The translations under genes were made by a program, and so were the position numbers. The notes under the pieces are model-generated. The model was not told the origin of the DNA. It saw nothing but the letters and a program-made list of their open reading frames with translations, and did no database searches. 46,963 bases of DNA from Tessaracoccus flavescens (GTDB lineage Bacteria; Actinomycetota; Actinomycetes; Propionibacteriales; Propionibacteriaceae): contig NZ_CP019608.1 in assembly GCF_001998865.1 (NCBI RefSeq), positions 1 through 46,963 on the forward strand, written 5' to 3'. Shown in pieces: positions 14,067 through 22,438 of the stretch. The first letter of the stretch is position 1. The number at the start of each line of letters is the position of its first letter.

Positions 14067-14269
14067 TCTCTTCACCTCCTTCCAGATCGAGACGTGTCTA
14101 CTCAAGTAACTCAGACGTGCCCGATGACAACAAGTCCGACACGCCCGGCAAATGCCGCAGACACTGTTCTTGGAAGATATGGTGTCCTGCGCAGTCCCGA
14201 ACCACAAGTTATTGTGTGACGACTATGTCCCAACCACGAGATATAGCGCTGAGGGCACACGCGCTTGAA

Positions 14270-14920
14270 CTAGTTGGTCTGTCCCTGGGGACCGCGCCGC
14301 TGAAGATAGATCGGCTTCCTGAAACAGCCACGCTGTAGCCGTTGGGGGTCGCTCAGGCTTGGTACTTCTTGCTGGTACATGCGCGCGAGCTTGAGCGAGC
14401 TGGTTTCGAGTTCGATCTCGATGCCGTGGCGATCGGCCTGGCGGGCGAGATGGGGGATCACGTCGCAGCGCAAGGCACGACCGTGGCCGGGGAGGGCGAA
14501 GTGATCCCCCAGGAACCAGCGGCCGCCCCTTGGATGCACGAGCTGGGCGGCATGGTTGGAGAAGTACCCAACCACCCATCCCCGGCGTTCTTGCCGGCGT
14601 ATGAGCCCCACGCTGATGTGCGGTAGCACGACGTAGAGGATGACGATCCAGCCGGCGAAGGTCGCCACCAGGAGGAGCACGTCGACTAGCGTGTTGGTGT
14701 ACCTCGCCGGTGGCCCCCAGCCGCCGGCGAGGTACAAGACGATGCCGGTCGACGCAGTAAAGATCGCGGACAGCGTCACCAGCTGGCGGCGGCCGTGATG
14801 CCGGAAGTGTCGGCGCATCAGGCGTCGCAGACGTGGTCGAGTCGAGGCGTTCCACGGCTCGTACCCCCCGAGGGGAGCAGGACGCCCCACCGGCGCGGTC
14901 GGGGAGTTGTGCTGGTTCAT
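14270..14920 (-). CDS. Membrane protein with GNAT-like C-terminal domain
   Basis: 216 residues. A Pro/Arg-rich N-terminus, two transmembrane helices (about 47-68 and 80-105: VDVLLLVATFAGWIVILYVV), then a soluble part (120-205) with VGYFSNHAAQLVHP, GRALRCDVIPHLARQADRHG and a closing LKLARMYQQEVP. The last pattern looks like the acceptor half of a GNAT acetyltransferase fold, but the acetyl-CoA loop is weak. It starts 27 bp after the replication gene on the same strand, so the two are probably one operon. Function not known. Confidence 0.6.
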   Translation of the reverse strand: MNQHNSPTAPVGRPAPLGGYEPWNASTRPRLRRLMRRHFRHHGRRQLVTLSAIFTASTGIVLYLAGGWGPPARYTNTLVDVLLLVATFAGWIVILYVVLPHISVGLIRRQERRGWVVGYFSNHAAQLVHPRGGRWFLGDHFALPGHGRALRCDVIPHLARQADRHGIEIELETSSLKLARMYQQEVPSLSDPQRLQRGCFRKPIYLQRRGPQGQTN

Positions 14921-14946
14921 GGCTGGAGGCCCTTCGTTGCGTCAGG

Positions 14947-17004
14947 CTACGCGACGAGCTCGAGGTCGTGGAAGGCATCGCGGAGGATCACTTCAGCTGC
15001 GGCCGCAGCAGCGGATGTGGTGTCGGGCCGGATCGTGCGTGGTGCCCGCCGTGTGGTGCCGTCGAGGATGACGGCCGCCTGGGCGTGGTCGGGCCGGCCG
15101 CCGGGTTTGCGGGGGTAGCGGTAGCCGGCGAGATCGGTCGCGGTGGGCGGGACGAGCCAGGTCTGATCGGGGGGGAGGTGTCTGCGGCCGCGCTTCTCGG
15201 CCTGGGCAGTGCGGAGCCACTCGACCTCAAGGTCGAACCATGTGCGCACGAGTCGCTCGATGCGGTAGCGCTCGGCTCGCCGCTCGAGGACGCCGTCGAC
15301 GTCGAGGTGTTGTGCGGCTCGCTGAAGTGCGACCGGGTCGCTGCTGTGGCGAGGGGTGCCGTCGCTGTAGGTGATCAGGTCGAGGTCCTGGAGCAGGGCG
15401 AGCAGGTCGGGTGTGGTGGGTCCGAAGCGTTCGTGCAGCGTGCTCAGCTGGGGTTCCTCGGGGATCCGCGCGTAGAGGTTGGCTGTGAGGGTGGGGATCT
15501 GGTGTGGGGTGAACACGTCGTGGCAGAGGTTTGCGTTGCGGGTGCGTAGCTGCGCGAGGAGCGCGGCCCGGTAGCCGGTTCCTAGCAGTTCGGGGTCGGG
15601 GGCCGGGTCGTCGTCGTCGGGGTCGTGGGGTAACCCCCCTGGGCGGACTTGTGACCCACTTTTTTCCAGGGTGGTGTGGATAGCTGATTGGGGGTCGATT
15701 TTCCAGGTGGCGGCGAGGGTGCCGGCGGATGGTTTGGCGAGGGTGATCCAGTCTTCTCCGCGGGTGTGGTCGGAGAGTCGGTGGAGGGCCCGACGGACGG
15801 TCTCGCGGCCGAGGCCGGTCATGAGGGCGAGGCGGCGAATGTCGGCGTCGACGGTGGCTTTGACGCTGGCCAGGGCGATCTGGCAGAGCGCGTCGAGGAC
15901 GCGTCGGTCGGCGGGGCCTCCTCTGGTGGTCCAGCGGCCCACGGTGACATCAGCGCGGGTCTGTAGGTCGTCGATCCACTGTGCGATGTGGCTGGCGCGG
16001 TAGACGAAGTCTGCGTCGTCCGCGCTCGCGACCGTGGCGGCGCGGGGGAGGGCTCGTGCCCACTGGCGGGCCAGGACGGCTCTGGTCTGCCAGTGAGCAC
16101 GAGGGATGCGTGCGCGGCCACGGCCGCGGACAGAGGTTGCGTGGGTCAGTCCTGGCGTAGTGAGCAGCTCCCTGGCGACGTCTGCGAGCTTCCAGCGTGC
16201 GGCGGCCGCGCCAACCAGGACGGTGCGCAGCCGTGCGGAGGCGTCGACGCCGTGGTCGACCGGCGCGTCGACCACGGCGCGGACCTCTGCGCTGAGCGGT
16301 CGACGAGCACCGGGGAGATACGGGTTGCCGTCGTCGTCGACGGGGAAGATGGTCGGCGCAGGCCGGCCCGTTGGGAGGGCATCGGGTAGCTCGATGGCGA
16401 TCGCGGCCGCAAGCTGCTGCCACTTCTTCGTGGAGGCGGGCGGTGCGGTAAGCCAGGCGTCGACATCACCCAGCGAGGTGGAGTGCCCTCCGTGTTTGTG
16501 AGGGGCTCCTGGCGGCCTGAGGCAGCCCCACGCCGGGTTCTGCAAGGGCCCGGGGTCGAGGCTGGCCCAGCGGGCCTTGAGGACCGCGGCCGTCGCCCGG
16601 GCCTCACCGGCGGAGATCCCGTCACCGTCGAGCCGGATCCATATGTGACGGCCGGCGTGCCCGCCGGAAGCGCACACCAGGTGCGGGATCCCGGCCTGGT
16701 CGAGCATGGCGCTCAGCTGCGCGGCCTCAGCGGGGGCTTCACCGGTGGCGGCGTGGTCGTCGAAGTCCAGGCCGAGCAGTCGGTACCGGTGGGCCGAGTC
16801 GGCGAGGTACAGGGCCCACGGGCTTGTGGGCGCCTCGTCGACGTCGAGCCGGGCGACGTCGTCGTACTTGCCGGACGAGGAGACCCAGACACGCGCTGCG
16901 GGACGCACGGAGAGCGCTTGAGAGACGCGCCACGCTCGCGAAACGTTTGCTACCGGAGGCCCGGATGCTAAGCTACTCACGTGTTCCTTTCCAGGACATG
17001 ACAA
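14947..17004 (-). CDS. Plasmid replication initiator with primase-like domain
   Basis: 685 residues. The N-terminal third resembles an archaeo-eukaryotic-type primase/polymerase: RLLGLDFDDH (about 76-84, acidic metal site) and ASGGHAGRHIWIRL (112-125), the sxH and RHIW motifs. The centre is helical. A winged helix-turn-helix follows near 390-430 (LALMTGLGRETVRRALHRL), and the C-terminus is Arg/Pro-rich. This matches large Rep proteins of actinobacterial theta-type plasmids. ATG with GGAGGGTTTGTC upstream. It heads an operon with the membrane-GNAT gene. The origin is not located; the 17005-17118 gap with two hairpins is close by. Confidence 0.75.
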   Translation of the reverse strand: MSCPGKEHVSSLASGPPVANVSRAWRVSQALSVRPAARVWVSSSGKYDDVARLDVDEAPTSPWALYLADSAHRYRLLGLDFDDHAATGEAPAEAAQLSAMLDQAGIPHLVCASGGHAGRHIWIRLDGDGISAGEARATAAVLKARWASLDPGPLQNPAWGCLRPPGAPHKHGGHSTSLGDVDAWLTAPPASTKKWQQLAAAIAIELPDALPTGRPAPTIFPVDDDGNPYLPGARRPLSAEVRAVVDAPVDHGVDASARLRTVLVGAAAARWKLADVARELLTTPGLTHATSVRGRGRARIPRAHWQTRAVLARQWARALPRAATVASADDADFVYRASHIAQWIDDLQTRADVTVGRWTTRGGPADRRVLDALCQIALASVKATVDADIRRLALMTGLGRETVRRALHRLSDHTRGEDWITLAKPSAGTLAATWKIDPQSAIHTTLEKSGSQVRPGGLPHDPDDDDPAPDPELLGTGYRAALLAQLRTRNANLCHDVFTPHQIPTLTANLYARIPEEPQLSTLHERFGPTTPDLLALLQDLDLITYSDGTPRHSSDPVALQRAAQHLDVDGVLERRAERYRIERLVRTWFDLEVEWLRTAQAEKRGRRHLPPDQTWLVPPTATDLAGYRYPRKPGGRPDHAQAAVILDGTTRRAPRTIRPDTTSAAAAAAEVILRDAFHDLELVA

Positions 17005-17083
17005 ACCCTCCTTGGGTTACGAAGCTGCGACACTTCGAAAATTCGGGAGCCGGTCGGCAAACCGGCAGCCCTACATACTTCTG

Positions 17084-17113
17084 AGGAACGGCCCCCGGCA
17101 AGGGGCCGTTCCT
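17084..17113. terminator. Perfect 12-bp hairpin between regulator and rep
   Basis: AGGAACGGCCCC pairs fully with GGGGCCGTTCCT around CGGCAA. It is 5 bp after the stop of the small regulator on the minus strand, and followed on the plus strand by GTTTG. It should end the regulator transcript before rep. A smaller hairpin (GCCGG/CCGGC, 17049-17067) lies nearer rep. Confidence 0.7.
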
Positions 17114-17118
17114 GTTTG

Positions 17119-17355
17119 CTATGCGGCGGCGTCTATGGGGAGCTCCTGCCCTCGTTGTGCTTTGGGGTTGGGGATCTCGGGCAGCTCTCCATCCTCGAGG
17201 AGGTGCCGCGAGATGAGCTGGTCGACGTAGTACGACCAGCTGACCTTGGTTTTGTCGGCTGCGCGGATGACGGCCTCGCGCGTCGCCGGCGAGATCCTCA
17301 CCTGCAGCAGCATGAGGTCCGCGCCGTTCTCATGTGTGCGTGCGGTCCTAGACAT
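17119..17355 (-). CDS. Small RHH-like regulator upstream of rep
   Basis: 78 residues from the ATG at 17353-17355 (AGGATC upstream); the longer frame upstream is less likely. QVRISPATREAVIRAADKTK followed by VSWSYYVDQLISRHLLED looks like a ribbon-helix-helix or related short DNA-binding domain: one strand, two helices. It is encoded directly before rep and separated from it by a terminator. A copy-number or plasmid-control role is a reasonable guess; an antitoxin is the alternative. Confidence 0.55.
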   Translation of the reverse strand: MSRTARTHENGADLMLLQVRISPATREAVIRAADKTKVSWSYYVDQLISRHLLEDGELPEIPNPKAQRGQELPIDAAA

Positions 17356-17619
17356 ACCGCTGATCCTGGCACACGGATGCGGTTGCGTAAGCACAACGCG
17401 CCGGTGTGGCGGGGAAAGTTGACCGAGATCGCCCAGGTCGAGGCCGGGGGCGCTTGCAGATCATGGTTCATCGGCTGCCTATCTAGCGTGCGGTTGGTGG
17501 CGTCGTGCGTTGTCATTGCGAAGCGTGCAACTGTATGACTCAGCTCGACACCGCTTGCTTTAATGTTACGGTAGCGCCTTAGGGGTCGTTCAGCCAACGG
17601 GACAGCTAGGCTAGCCTTC

Positions 17620-17937
17620 ATGCCTCGCTACGTTCGCCCCCTGCGCCTATCGGGAAGCGAGGCACGGTTCGTGGAGATCTTCGGTCTGAATCAGGTTCGG
17701 ATGGCGATCGTGTCGGTGCTGGCGCGATCAGACTCAGCCCTGACGACGCGCGAGATTGCGGATCAAACGGGCGTTCAGAAGCTCACCGTCCTGCGCCACC
17801 TGAATGCGCTCGAAGAGGCTGGCGCGGTCACCTCGAGCGAAGGGCCGGGAGAGCGCGAAGGGCGAACGGTAGCCTGGGCCCTGAATCGCCAGGCCGTGCT
17901 CGACGAGCTCGAGGCCATCACCCACCGCTTCCGGTAG
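17620..17937 (+). CDS. ArsR/MarR-like winged helix regulator
   Basis: 105 residues. A winged helix-turn-helix spans about 20-95: RMAIVSVLARSDSALTTREIAD, then VQKLTVLRHLNALEEAGAV (recognition helix) and a wing with GPGEREGRTVAWAL. No metal-binding Cys are present. No Shine-Dalgarno is visible; a TAGGCT (17607-17612) lies 7 bp before the ATG, so the message may be leaderless. It sits upstream of the conjugation operon on the same strand, about 440 bp away, and is the best candidate for its regulator, possibly through the dyad at 17979-18003. Confidence 0.75.
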   Translation: MPRYVRPLRLSGSEARFVEIFGLNQVRMAIVSVLARSDSALTTREIADQTGVQKLTVLRHLNALEEAGAVTSSEGPGEREGRTVAWALNRQAVLDELEAITHRFR

Positions 17938-17978
17938 GACCCAACCCCACCCCATCCTCCGTAGTCAACTCGTATGGA

Positions 17979-18003
17979 AACCGTGTCCTTATATGATACG
18001 GTT
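17979..18003 (+). promoter_or_regulatory. Promoter -10 inside a 9-bp dyad, head of the conjugation operon
   Basis: AACCGTGTC and GATACGGTT (one mismatch) flank CTTATAT. The dyad contains TATGAT (17992-17997), a strong -10 hexamer; no good -35 is seen. An operator over a -10 implies repression. From 17938 to 18308 there is no convincing gene: the frame from 18009 is compositional noise. Confidence 0.55.
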
Positions 18004-18163
18004 CGGTTATGTGGAGGACTTCTACTCACGAGCTGGCGGGCGATCATCGCCGGCCCCGACGACGTGAAGCCGCTAGCCGCGCTGGGTTCACCAGTGCTGG
18101 CGAGGGATTGACGCCAGTTCTTCCCGGGTCTTTGGTGCTGGATGGATCCGTTTCAGACAGTAC

Positions 18164-18179
18164 GAAAGTTGACACTTTC
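18164..18179 (+). promoter_or_regulatory. Second dyad in the conjugation leader, with TTGACA
   Basis: GAAAGT, TGAC, ACTTTC: a perfect 6-bp inverted repeat enclosing TTGACA (18169-18174). The TTGACA could be a -35 box but no -10 lies at 16-18 bp. It may be an operator for a leader-region regulator. Confidence 0.4.
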
Positions 18180-18308
18180 CTCCTCGCTCGCAGCGGGGCG
18201 GAGCGTGGCCAGGGATACTACGCGGTGCACATGAGGCGTAGTCAGCGAAGGATCAGGACCGTGAGACTGGCCCATGCGACCCCCCTCCGCGAGGGAGGTG
18301 GTGACCTC

Positions 18309-18383
18309 ATGGCACGCAACAGTGTTGGGGTGACAACGCCGGTCACCAGGGAAGGAACGGAGCCAGGGGAGGGGACACGATGA
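18309..18383 (+). CDS. 24-residue leader peptide
   Basis: GGGAGGTGG precedes ATG 18309; the frame MARNSVGVTTPVT... runs 24 codons and its TGA overlaps the ATG of the hydrolase gene (ATGA). The hydrolase has no better ribosome site, so its translation probably depends on this peptide. No family; it may only be a coupling device. Confidence 0.5.
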   Translation: MARNSVGVTTPVTREGTEPGEGTR

Positions 18384-20026
18384 GGTCGCGAACTCGGATC
18401 CCACTTGTTCTTGTCTTGGTGCTCACTGTGTGCGGAGCGCCGCTTCTGGCACTTCCTCTGATGATGCTGCTGGGGTCCGATCAGAAGGACGAGGCGGGGT
18501 ACTGCACTCCGGACGGAACCGCCATTACAGCGAACGCCGGCTGGGTGATCCCGCTGGGGGAGGTGTATCGGATCACCTCGCGGTTCGGTGGGCGCACCTC
18601 ACCGATCACGGGCCGCACCGAGGTGCACACCGGTATCGATCTGGCGTCCGGGTCGCGGCGCGCGCCTGTCCTGGCCGCCACAGCCGGCCGGGTCGCGCGG
18701 ATCACGGATCTTGGTGGCCGTTCCTACGGGCTGTGGATCGAGGTGGATCACGGGGGAGGCATCACTACTCGGTATGCCCACCTCCGAAGCGTTCAGGTGC
18801 GGGTGGGTGACCAGGTCGCCACCGGTCAGCAGATCGCCGTCGAGGGCGGCTCTGGTGGCGTGACTGGTCCTCACTTGCATTTTGAGGTCAGGGTCAACGG
18901 CAAGGCCGTAGACCCAGCCATTGACCTGCGGGAACGCGCAGGCCTGTCCTTTGATGGGAACCCCGGTGCTGCGGCCGGGACGACAGCGCCAGCTGCGGCA
19001 TCAGCGACGGTTGCTGTCTCACCCGAGCTGATCGATGCGGTCATGCGCGGGGAGAATGCCGGGGTCGATCGCTCCGCGTCGCTGACAGAGTTGCAGCGGC
19101 GGAACGCGGCGATCATCATCCAGGAGGGACAGAAGCTAGGGCTGGGTCCTCGCGCGTGGGCGATCGCGTTGGCGACGGCGCTGCAGGAATCAACCCTTGG
19201 TGCCGACACACGGACGCAGCGCCCCAATGGTGACGGCGACGTCGGTGTCTTTCAGCAGCGCGCCCTGGTCGGCTGGTACGCCAATGGCACGACGGTCCAA
19301 GAGAACACCACCATCCTCAACGACGTCGCAACAGCAGCACGCACCTTCTACCTGGGCCACGACGTCGGAGTACGCGGCGGGGCCGGCCCTCTGGGGTACC
19401 ACATCCCTGGCCTGGTCAACATCACCGGCTGGGAGGATATGCCGATCTGGCAGGCAGCCCAGCGGGTGCAGGTGTCCGCGTTCCCGCTCTACTACGCCCG
19501 CCACACCGCAACGGTGAGGGGCATCCTGACGAGCGTTCCGATCGACCCGACCTCCTACACCTGCTCGAGCGGCTCGGCCTCAGTTGATCCTGGGGCGCCG
19601 GTGGGTGAGCAGGTCGTTGCTCACGCGATGACCCAGCTCGGCGTGCCCTACAGCTGGATGGGCGGGGACAAGACCGGCCCCACGCGGGGCGGGTGCTGCT
19701 CACCGGGCGGTCAAAGCGGCTCATCCATCGTCGGGTTCGACTGCTCCGGCCTTGTCCTGTGGGCGTGGGCGCAGGTCGGCGTCAACCTGCCTCACCAGTC
19801 CGCGGCTCAGAAGGCCACTGTGACCCCGATCCCGGTTTCCGACATCCGTGCCGGTGACTTGCTGTTCTTCCCCGGCCACGTCGGCATCGCTGACGGCGAG
19901 GGCGGAATGATCGAGGCCCCCCGGCCAGGGGTGGCTGTTCGGGTGACTCCCAACGTGCTCACTGACTCGTACTACGGCCCCCGGTTCACGGGTGCCGGAC
20001 GACCCAATCTCCCCAGCAGCAACTAG
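18380..20026 (+). CDS. Conjugation cell-wall hydrolase: M23 + lytic-transglycosylase-like + NlpC/P60
   Basis: 548 residues. A membrane anchor (about 7-31) is followed by an M23 metallo-endopeptidase domain (RFGGR, EVHTGIDL with H83 and D87, GPHLHF with H165/H167), a lysozyme-like middle (210-375: WAIALATALQESTLG and GDVGVFQQR, likely catalytic Glu in QES), and NlpC/P60 at the end (GFDCSGLVLWAW with Cys455; GHVGI near 500). It should cut peptide cross-bridges and glycan strands so that the transfer channel can pass the thick wall, the VirB1/TcpG role. First structural gene of the type IV secretion operon; 15 bp to the next gene, with AGAGGAAGAGG as its ribosome site. Confidence 0.88.
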   Translation: MRSRTRIPLVLVLVLTVCGAPLLALPLMMLLGSDQKDEAGYCTPDGTAITANAGWVIPLGEVYRITSRFGGRTSPITGRTEVHTGIDLASGSRRAPVLAATAGRVARITDLGGRSYGLWIEVDHGGGITTRYAHLRSVQVRVGDQVATGQQIAVEGGSGGVTGPHLHFEVRVNGKAVDPAIDLRERAGLSFDGNPGAAAGTTAPAAASATVAVSPELIDAVMRGENAGVDRSASLTELQRRNAAIIIQEGQKLGLGPRAWAIALATALQESTLGADTRTQRPNGDGDVGVFQQRALVGWYANGTTVQENTTILNDVATAARTFYLGHDVGVRGGAGPLGYHIPGLVNITGWEDMPIWQAAQRVQVSAFPLYYARHTATVRGILTSVPIDPTSYTCSSGSASVDPGAPVGEQVVAHAMTQLGVPYSWMGGDKTGPTRGGCCSPGGQSGSSIVGFDCSGLVLWAWAQVGVNLPHQSAAQKATVTPIPVSDIRAGDLLFFPGHVGIADGEGGMIEAPRPGVAVRVTPNVLTDSYYGPRFTGAGRPNLPSSN

Positions 20027-20041
20027 TAGAGAGGAAGAGGA

Positions 20042-21184
20042 ATGACCAGTCAGGAAGTTGACCCTGGGAAGGCCCCGGCGAGGGGTCCGAGTATGAACGC
20101 GTTCCGCACCGACCCTCCGCATCGTCGAAACGAAGCCGAGGAAAGCTCGGAGCGTCCAGCTGCCGAGCAGGATCGTTCGCAGCAGGAACTCCCTCTGCCG
20201 GCAGCTGAGGCGCAGCCCCCACGCGAACCCGACCGTGCCGCGACGGACGCTTTGGGTTTGCAGCTGAGGGCGCTGAGTGAGGCCCCACCGCCTGGCCCTG
20301 CACCGGTGCCGTCGTGGTGGCGCAAGTTGTTGTACCTCGGCCCGTCCAAGACCGACCTGGACGCTGCTGCCGCGGCTGAAGCCGAGCGCCGCGCAACCTC
20401 CATCCGGAAGGTGAAGCTGCGCTCGCAGTTCGCAGAGACCCTCACGATCGCCGTTGCGTCTCCGAAGGGGTCCGCCGGGAAGACCCCGACAGCCAGAGGA
20501 GTAGCGGCCGCGTTCGGCCGCGAGCGCGGCGGGGGCGTCGTGGCCGTCGACATGAACGAGCTGCGCGGCACGCTGGCGCAGCGCTCCGTCACCACACACG
20601 ATGGCCACATCGGCGGCCTGGTCGACTCTGCCGAATATCTCCTGGGTGCCCATGCCCGATCGGTCGAGGTCGAGCGGTGCATGAACAGACAGCCGGACAG
20701 CTACGAATGGGTCCTTGCGTCAGATCCCGGCACCACAGTGCCGCTGAGCGCAGAGGACTTCACCACTGTGCACACCATCCTGAAAAGGTTCTATCCGATC
20801 CTGGTCCTCGACACGGGCAACGCTGAGTTGGCCTCAAGCTGGCAGGCCGCCACTCGTGAGGCGGACCTCCTGGTCGTGCCAATGAAGTGGCGCGGGGATC
20901 ACATCCGCCCCGCGGCGGAGATGCTGACCAGCATGGTCCACCGCGGCGAGCGCGTCGCCGGCCGAACAGTGATCGTCGGGACGAACGCTCCTGGCGAAGC
21001 AGACCTGCTCGCGAAAGAAGAAGCAGCACGCTTCTTCAAGGGGCTACCCATCGTCGAGATCCCTGCTGACCCCGCGCTCAACGCCGCGATCATCCGCTGG
21101 GAAGAGCTTCGCCCTGAGACCCAAACCGCATTCGAAGTACTCGCCGCAACCCTGACCGACCTCGCTAAAGGAGCAACATCATGA
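20042..21184 (+). CDS. ParA/MinD-like ATPase of the conjugation operon
   Basis: 380 residues. A disordered Pro/Glu/Arg N-terminus of about 120 precedes a P-loop domain with SPKGSAGKTPTARG (deviant Walker A, signature Lys kept), VVAVDMNELRG, and ILVLDTGNAEL (Walker B). Such ATPases are common in actinobacterial conjugation clusters (a MinD/ParA-like orf next to SCO6880-type genes) and may position the channel. The box has Thr-Pro in place of the usual Thr-Thr, which could lower activity. Overlaps the next gene by 4 bp. Confidence 0.75.
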   Translation: MTSQEVDPGKAPARGPSMNAFRTDPPHRRNEAEESSERPAAEQDRSQQELPLPAAEAQPPREPDRAATDALGLQLRALSEAPPPGPAPVPSWWRKLLYLGPSKTDLDAAAAAEAERRATSIRKVKLRSQFAETLTIAVASPKGSAGKTPTARGVAAAFGRERGGGVVAVDMNELRGTLAQRSVTTHDGHIGGLVDSAEYLLGAHARSVEVERCMNRQPDSYEWVLASDPGTTVPLSAEDFTTVHTILKRFYPILVLDTGNAELASSWQAATREADLLVVPMKWRGDHIRPAAEMLTSMVHRGERVAGRTVIVGTNAPGEADLLAKEEAARFFKGLPIVEIPADPALNAAIIRWEELRPETQTAFEVLAATLTDLAKGATS

Positions 21185-21453
21185 AGGATCTGTTCGACAA
21201 CATCACCCCAGGTTTCGGGCCGTTCGCCCCCATCTTCGACAGCTGGGTTGGGGTCCTGATCGCGGCCGTGTGGGCTGGCGCGTTCATCTACTGCGCCGTG
21301 CAGCTGGTGATCGGCATCGGCGCTGTTGCGAAGGCCCGCAAGCAGCACCGCGTCGACTCCGAGTCGACAGTGTGGGCGATCCTGTGGCCCATTGGAGCCA
21401 TCGTCGGCCTCGTCCTCGTGCCCGTGATTTGGGCCGCACTGGTCACAGCCTGA
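21181..21453 (+). CDS. Small two-span membrane protein, type IV secretion
   Basis: 90 residues: GVLIAAVWAGAFIYCAVQLVIGIGAVA and TVWAILWPIGAIVGLVLVPVIWAALV are transmembrane helices joined by a basic loop (KARKQHRVD). In size and place it could be a VirB2/VirB3-like component, but sequence does not decide. ATGA overlap with the upstream gene. Confidence 0.6.
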   Translation: MKDLFDNITPGFGPFAPIFDSWVGVLIAAVWAGAFIYCAVQLVIGIGAVAKARKQHRVDSESTVWAILWPIGAIVGLVLVPVIWAALVTA

Positions 21454-21481
21454 GCAACTGCATCTCGAAGGGAGTCCACCC

Positions 21482-22438
21482 ATGGCCATCCGCGTAGTGA
21501 CAGAGCGACCAACTGAACCGCGCCGTCGACGGGGAGTGCTGATCGGGACAGCGGTGGCGGTAGCTGCCGCTGTCACGATCGGCGCGTTCTGGCTTGGTCG
21601 GTCGAGCTCGGGTGCTCCGAGCAGCCCTCAGACTCCCTCACCAAGCGCCTCGACGTCGTCGGCGTCCTCGACACCGGAGGCGACTCCAAGCCCGAGCCCG
21701 ACCGATCCCAGTGCCGCGCTGATGCCCAACACAGGCTCCGTCGTCGACGGACTGTGGCGCGGCACAGCGACCGTTGCGTCGGGCAGCAGTGACGCGATCT
21801 ACGGGATTCCGATCGGCTGGGACCGTACCTATGAAGGAGCAGTCGGTGCCGCAATGCACACCGCCGCTGCCTGGTATGCGCTGCCCAGCCTGGTGGAAGA
21901 CACCGCCACCGAACTGAACAGCCGCCTCTACACCGGGGACTACCTCAAGGATCTTCAGACAGAGGAGTTCATCAAGCATCGCGCGGCGGCCCGGAAGGAA
22001 GCCCGCCTCTCGGATGCGGGCGTCGTCCTAGATGCCCAGGGTCTTCCCTCCGCCCAGGAGCGCTTCTACGGTGGAGGGATTCCGGAGTACGGCGCATACA
22101 AAGTCCTCGATGTCGAGTCGAAGGATGGGGCACTCACTCAGGTTGAGGTTCTGGTCTTCATGCCCGTCTATCTCGGGTCGGGTACCGATACAGACATGAG
22201 TAATGTCACCCTCGCGTTCGGGGGTTGGTCGTACGTGATGGTCTGGGACGAAACGGCCGCGGACTGGAAAGCGACGTCGTGGGAGACACCATCAGATCCC
22301 TCCGACGAGCTTCCCAACGCTGACCTCGACTTCAGCAACCAGGGTTTTGATTGGATCAGGGAACACCTTGGCCCCGGATGGGCAGTGCCAGCGGATGCGA
22401 CCGAAGATCCGATCCCTGGGGCGGTGATGACCCGATGA
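21482..22438 (+). CDS. VirB8/TcpC-like membrane protein
   Basis: 318 residues. A basic cytoplasmic start, one transmembrane helix (about 19-38), a Ser/Pro/Thr linker (40-80) and a C-terminal domain of about 230 residues with mixed alpha/beta pattern (AVGAAMHTAAAWYALPSL, VEVLVFMPVYLGSGTD, WSYVMVWDETAADWKAT). One helix followed by an NTF2-like domain is the VirB8/TcpC layout of Gram-positive secretion systems. Ends in an ATGA overlap with the VirB6-like gene. Confidence 0.65.
   Translation: MAIRVVTERPTEPRRRRGVLIGTAVAVAAAVTIGAFWLGRSSSGAPSSPQTPSPSASTSSASSTPEATPSPSPTDPSAALMPNTGSVVDGLWRGTATVASGSSDAIYGIPIGWDRTYEGAVGAAMHTAAAWYALPSLVEDTATELNSRLYTGDYLKDLQTEEFIKHRAAARKEARLSDAGVVLDAQGLPSAQERFYGGGIPEYGAYKVLDVESKDGALTQVEVLVFMPVYLGSGTDTDMSNVTLAFGGWSYVMVWDETAADWKATSWETPSDPSDELPNADLDFSNQGFDWIREHLGPGWAVPADATEDPIPGAVMTR

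Noticed and set aside
13914..14207. 97-codon version of the small membrane protein starting at 14207
   Set aside because: The first 45 residues are Cys/Arg-rich and precede a perfect ribosome site, so they are leader rather than protein.
18009..18383. 124-codon frame ahead of the conjugation operon
   Set aside because: Arg/Thr/Gly-rich noise spanning two dyads; only its last 24 codons have a ribosome site and are kept as a leader peptide.
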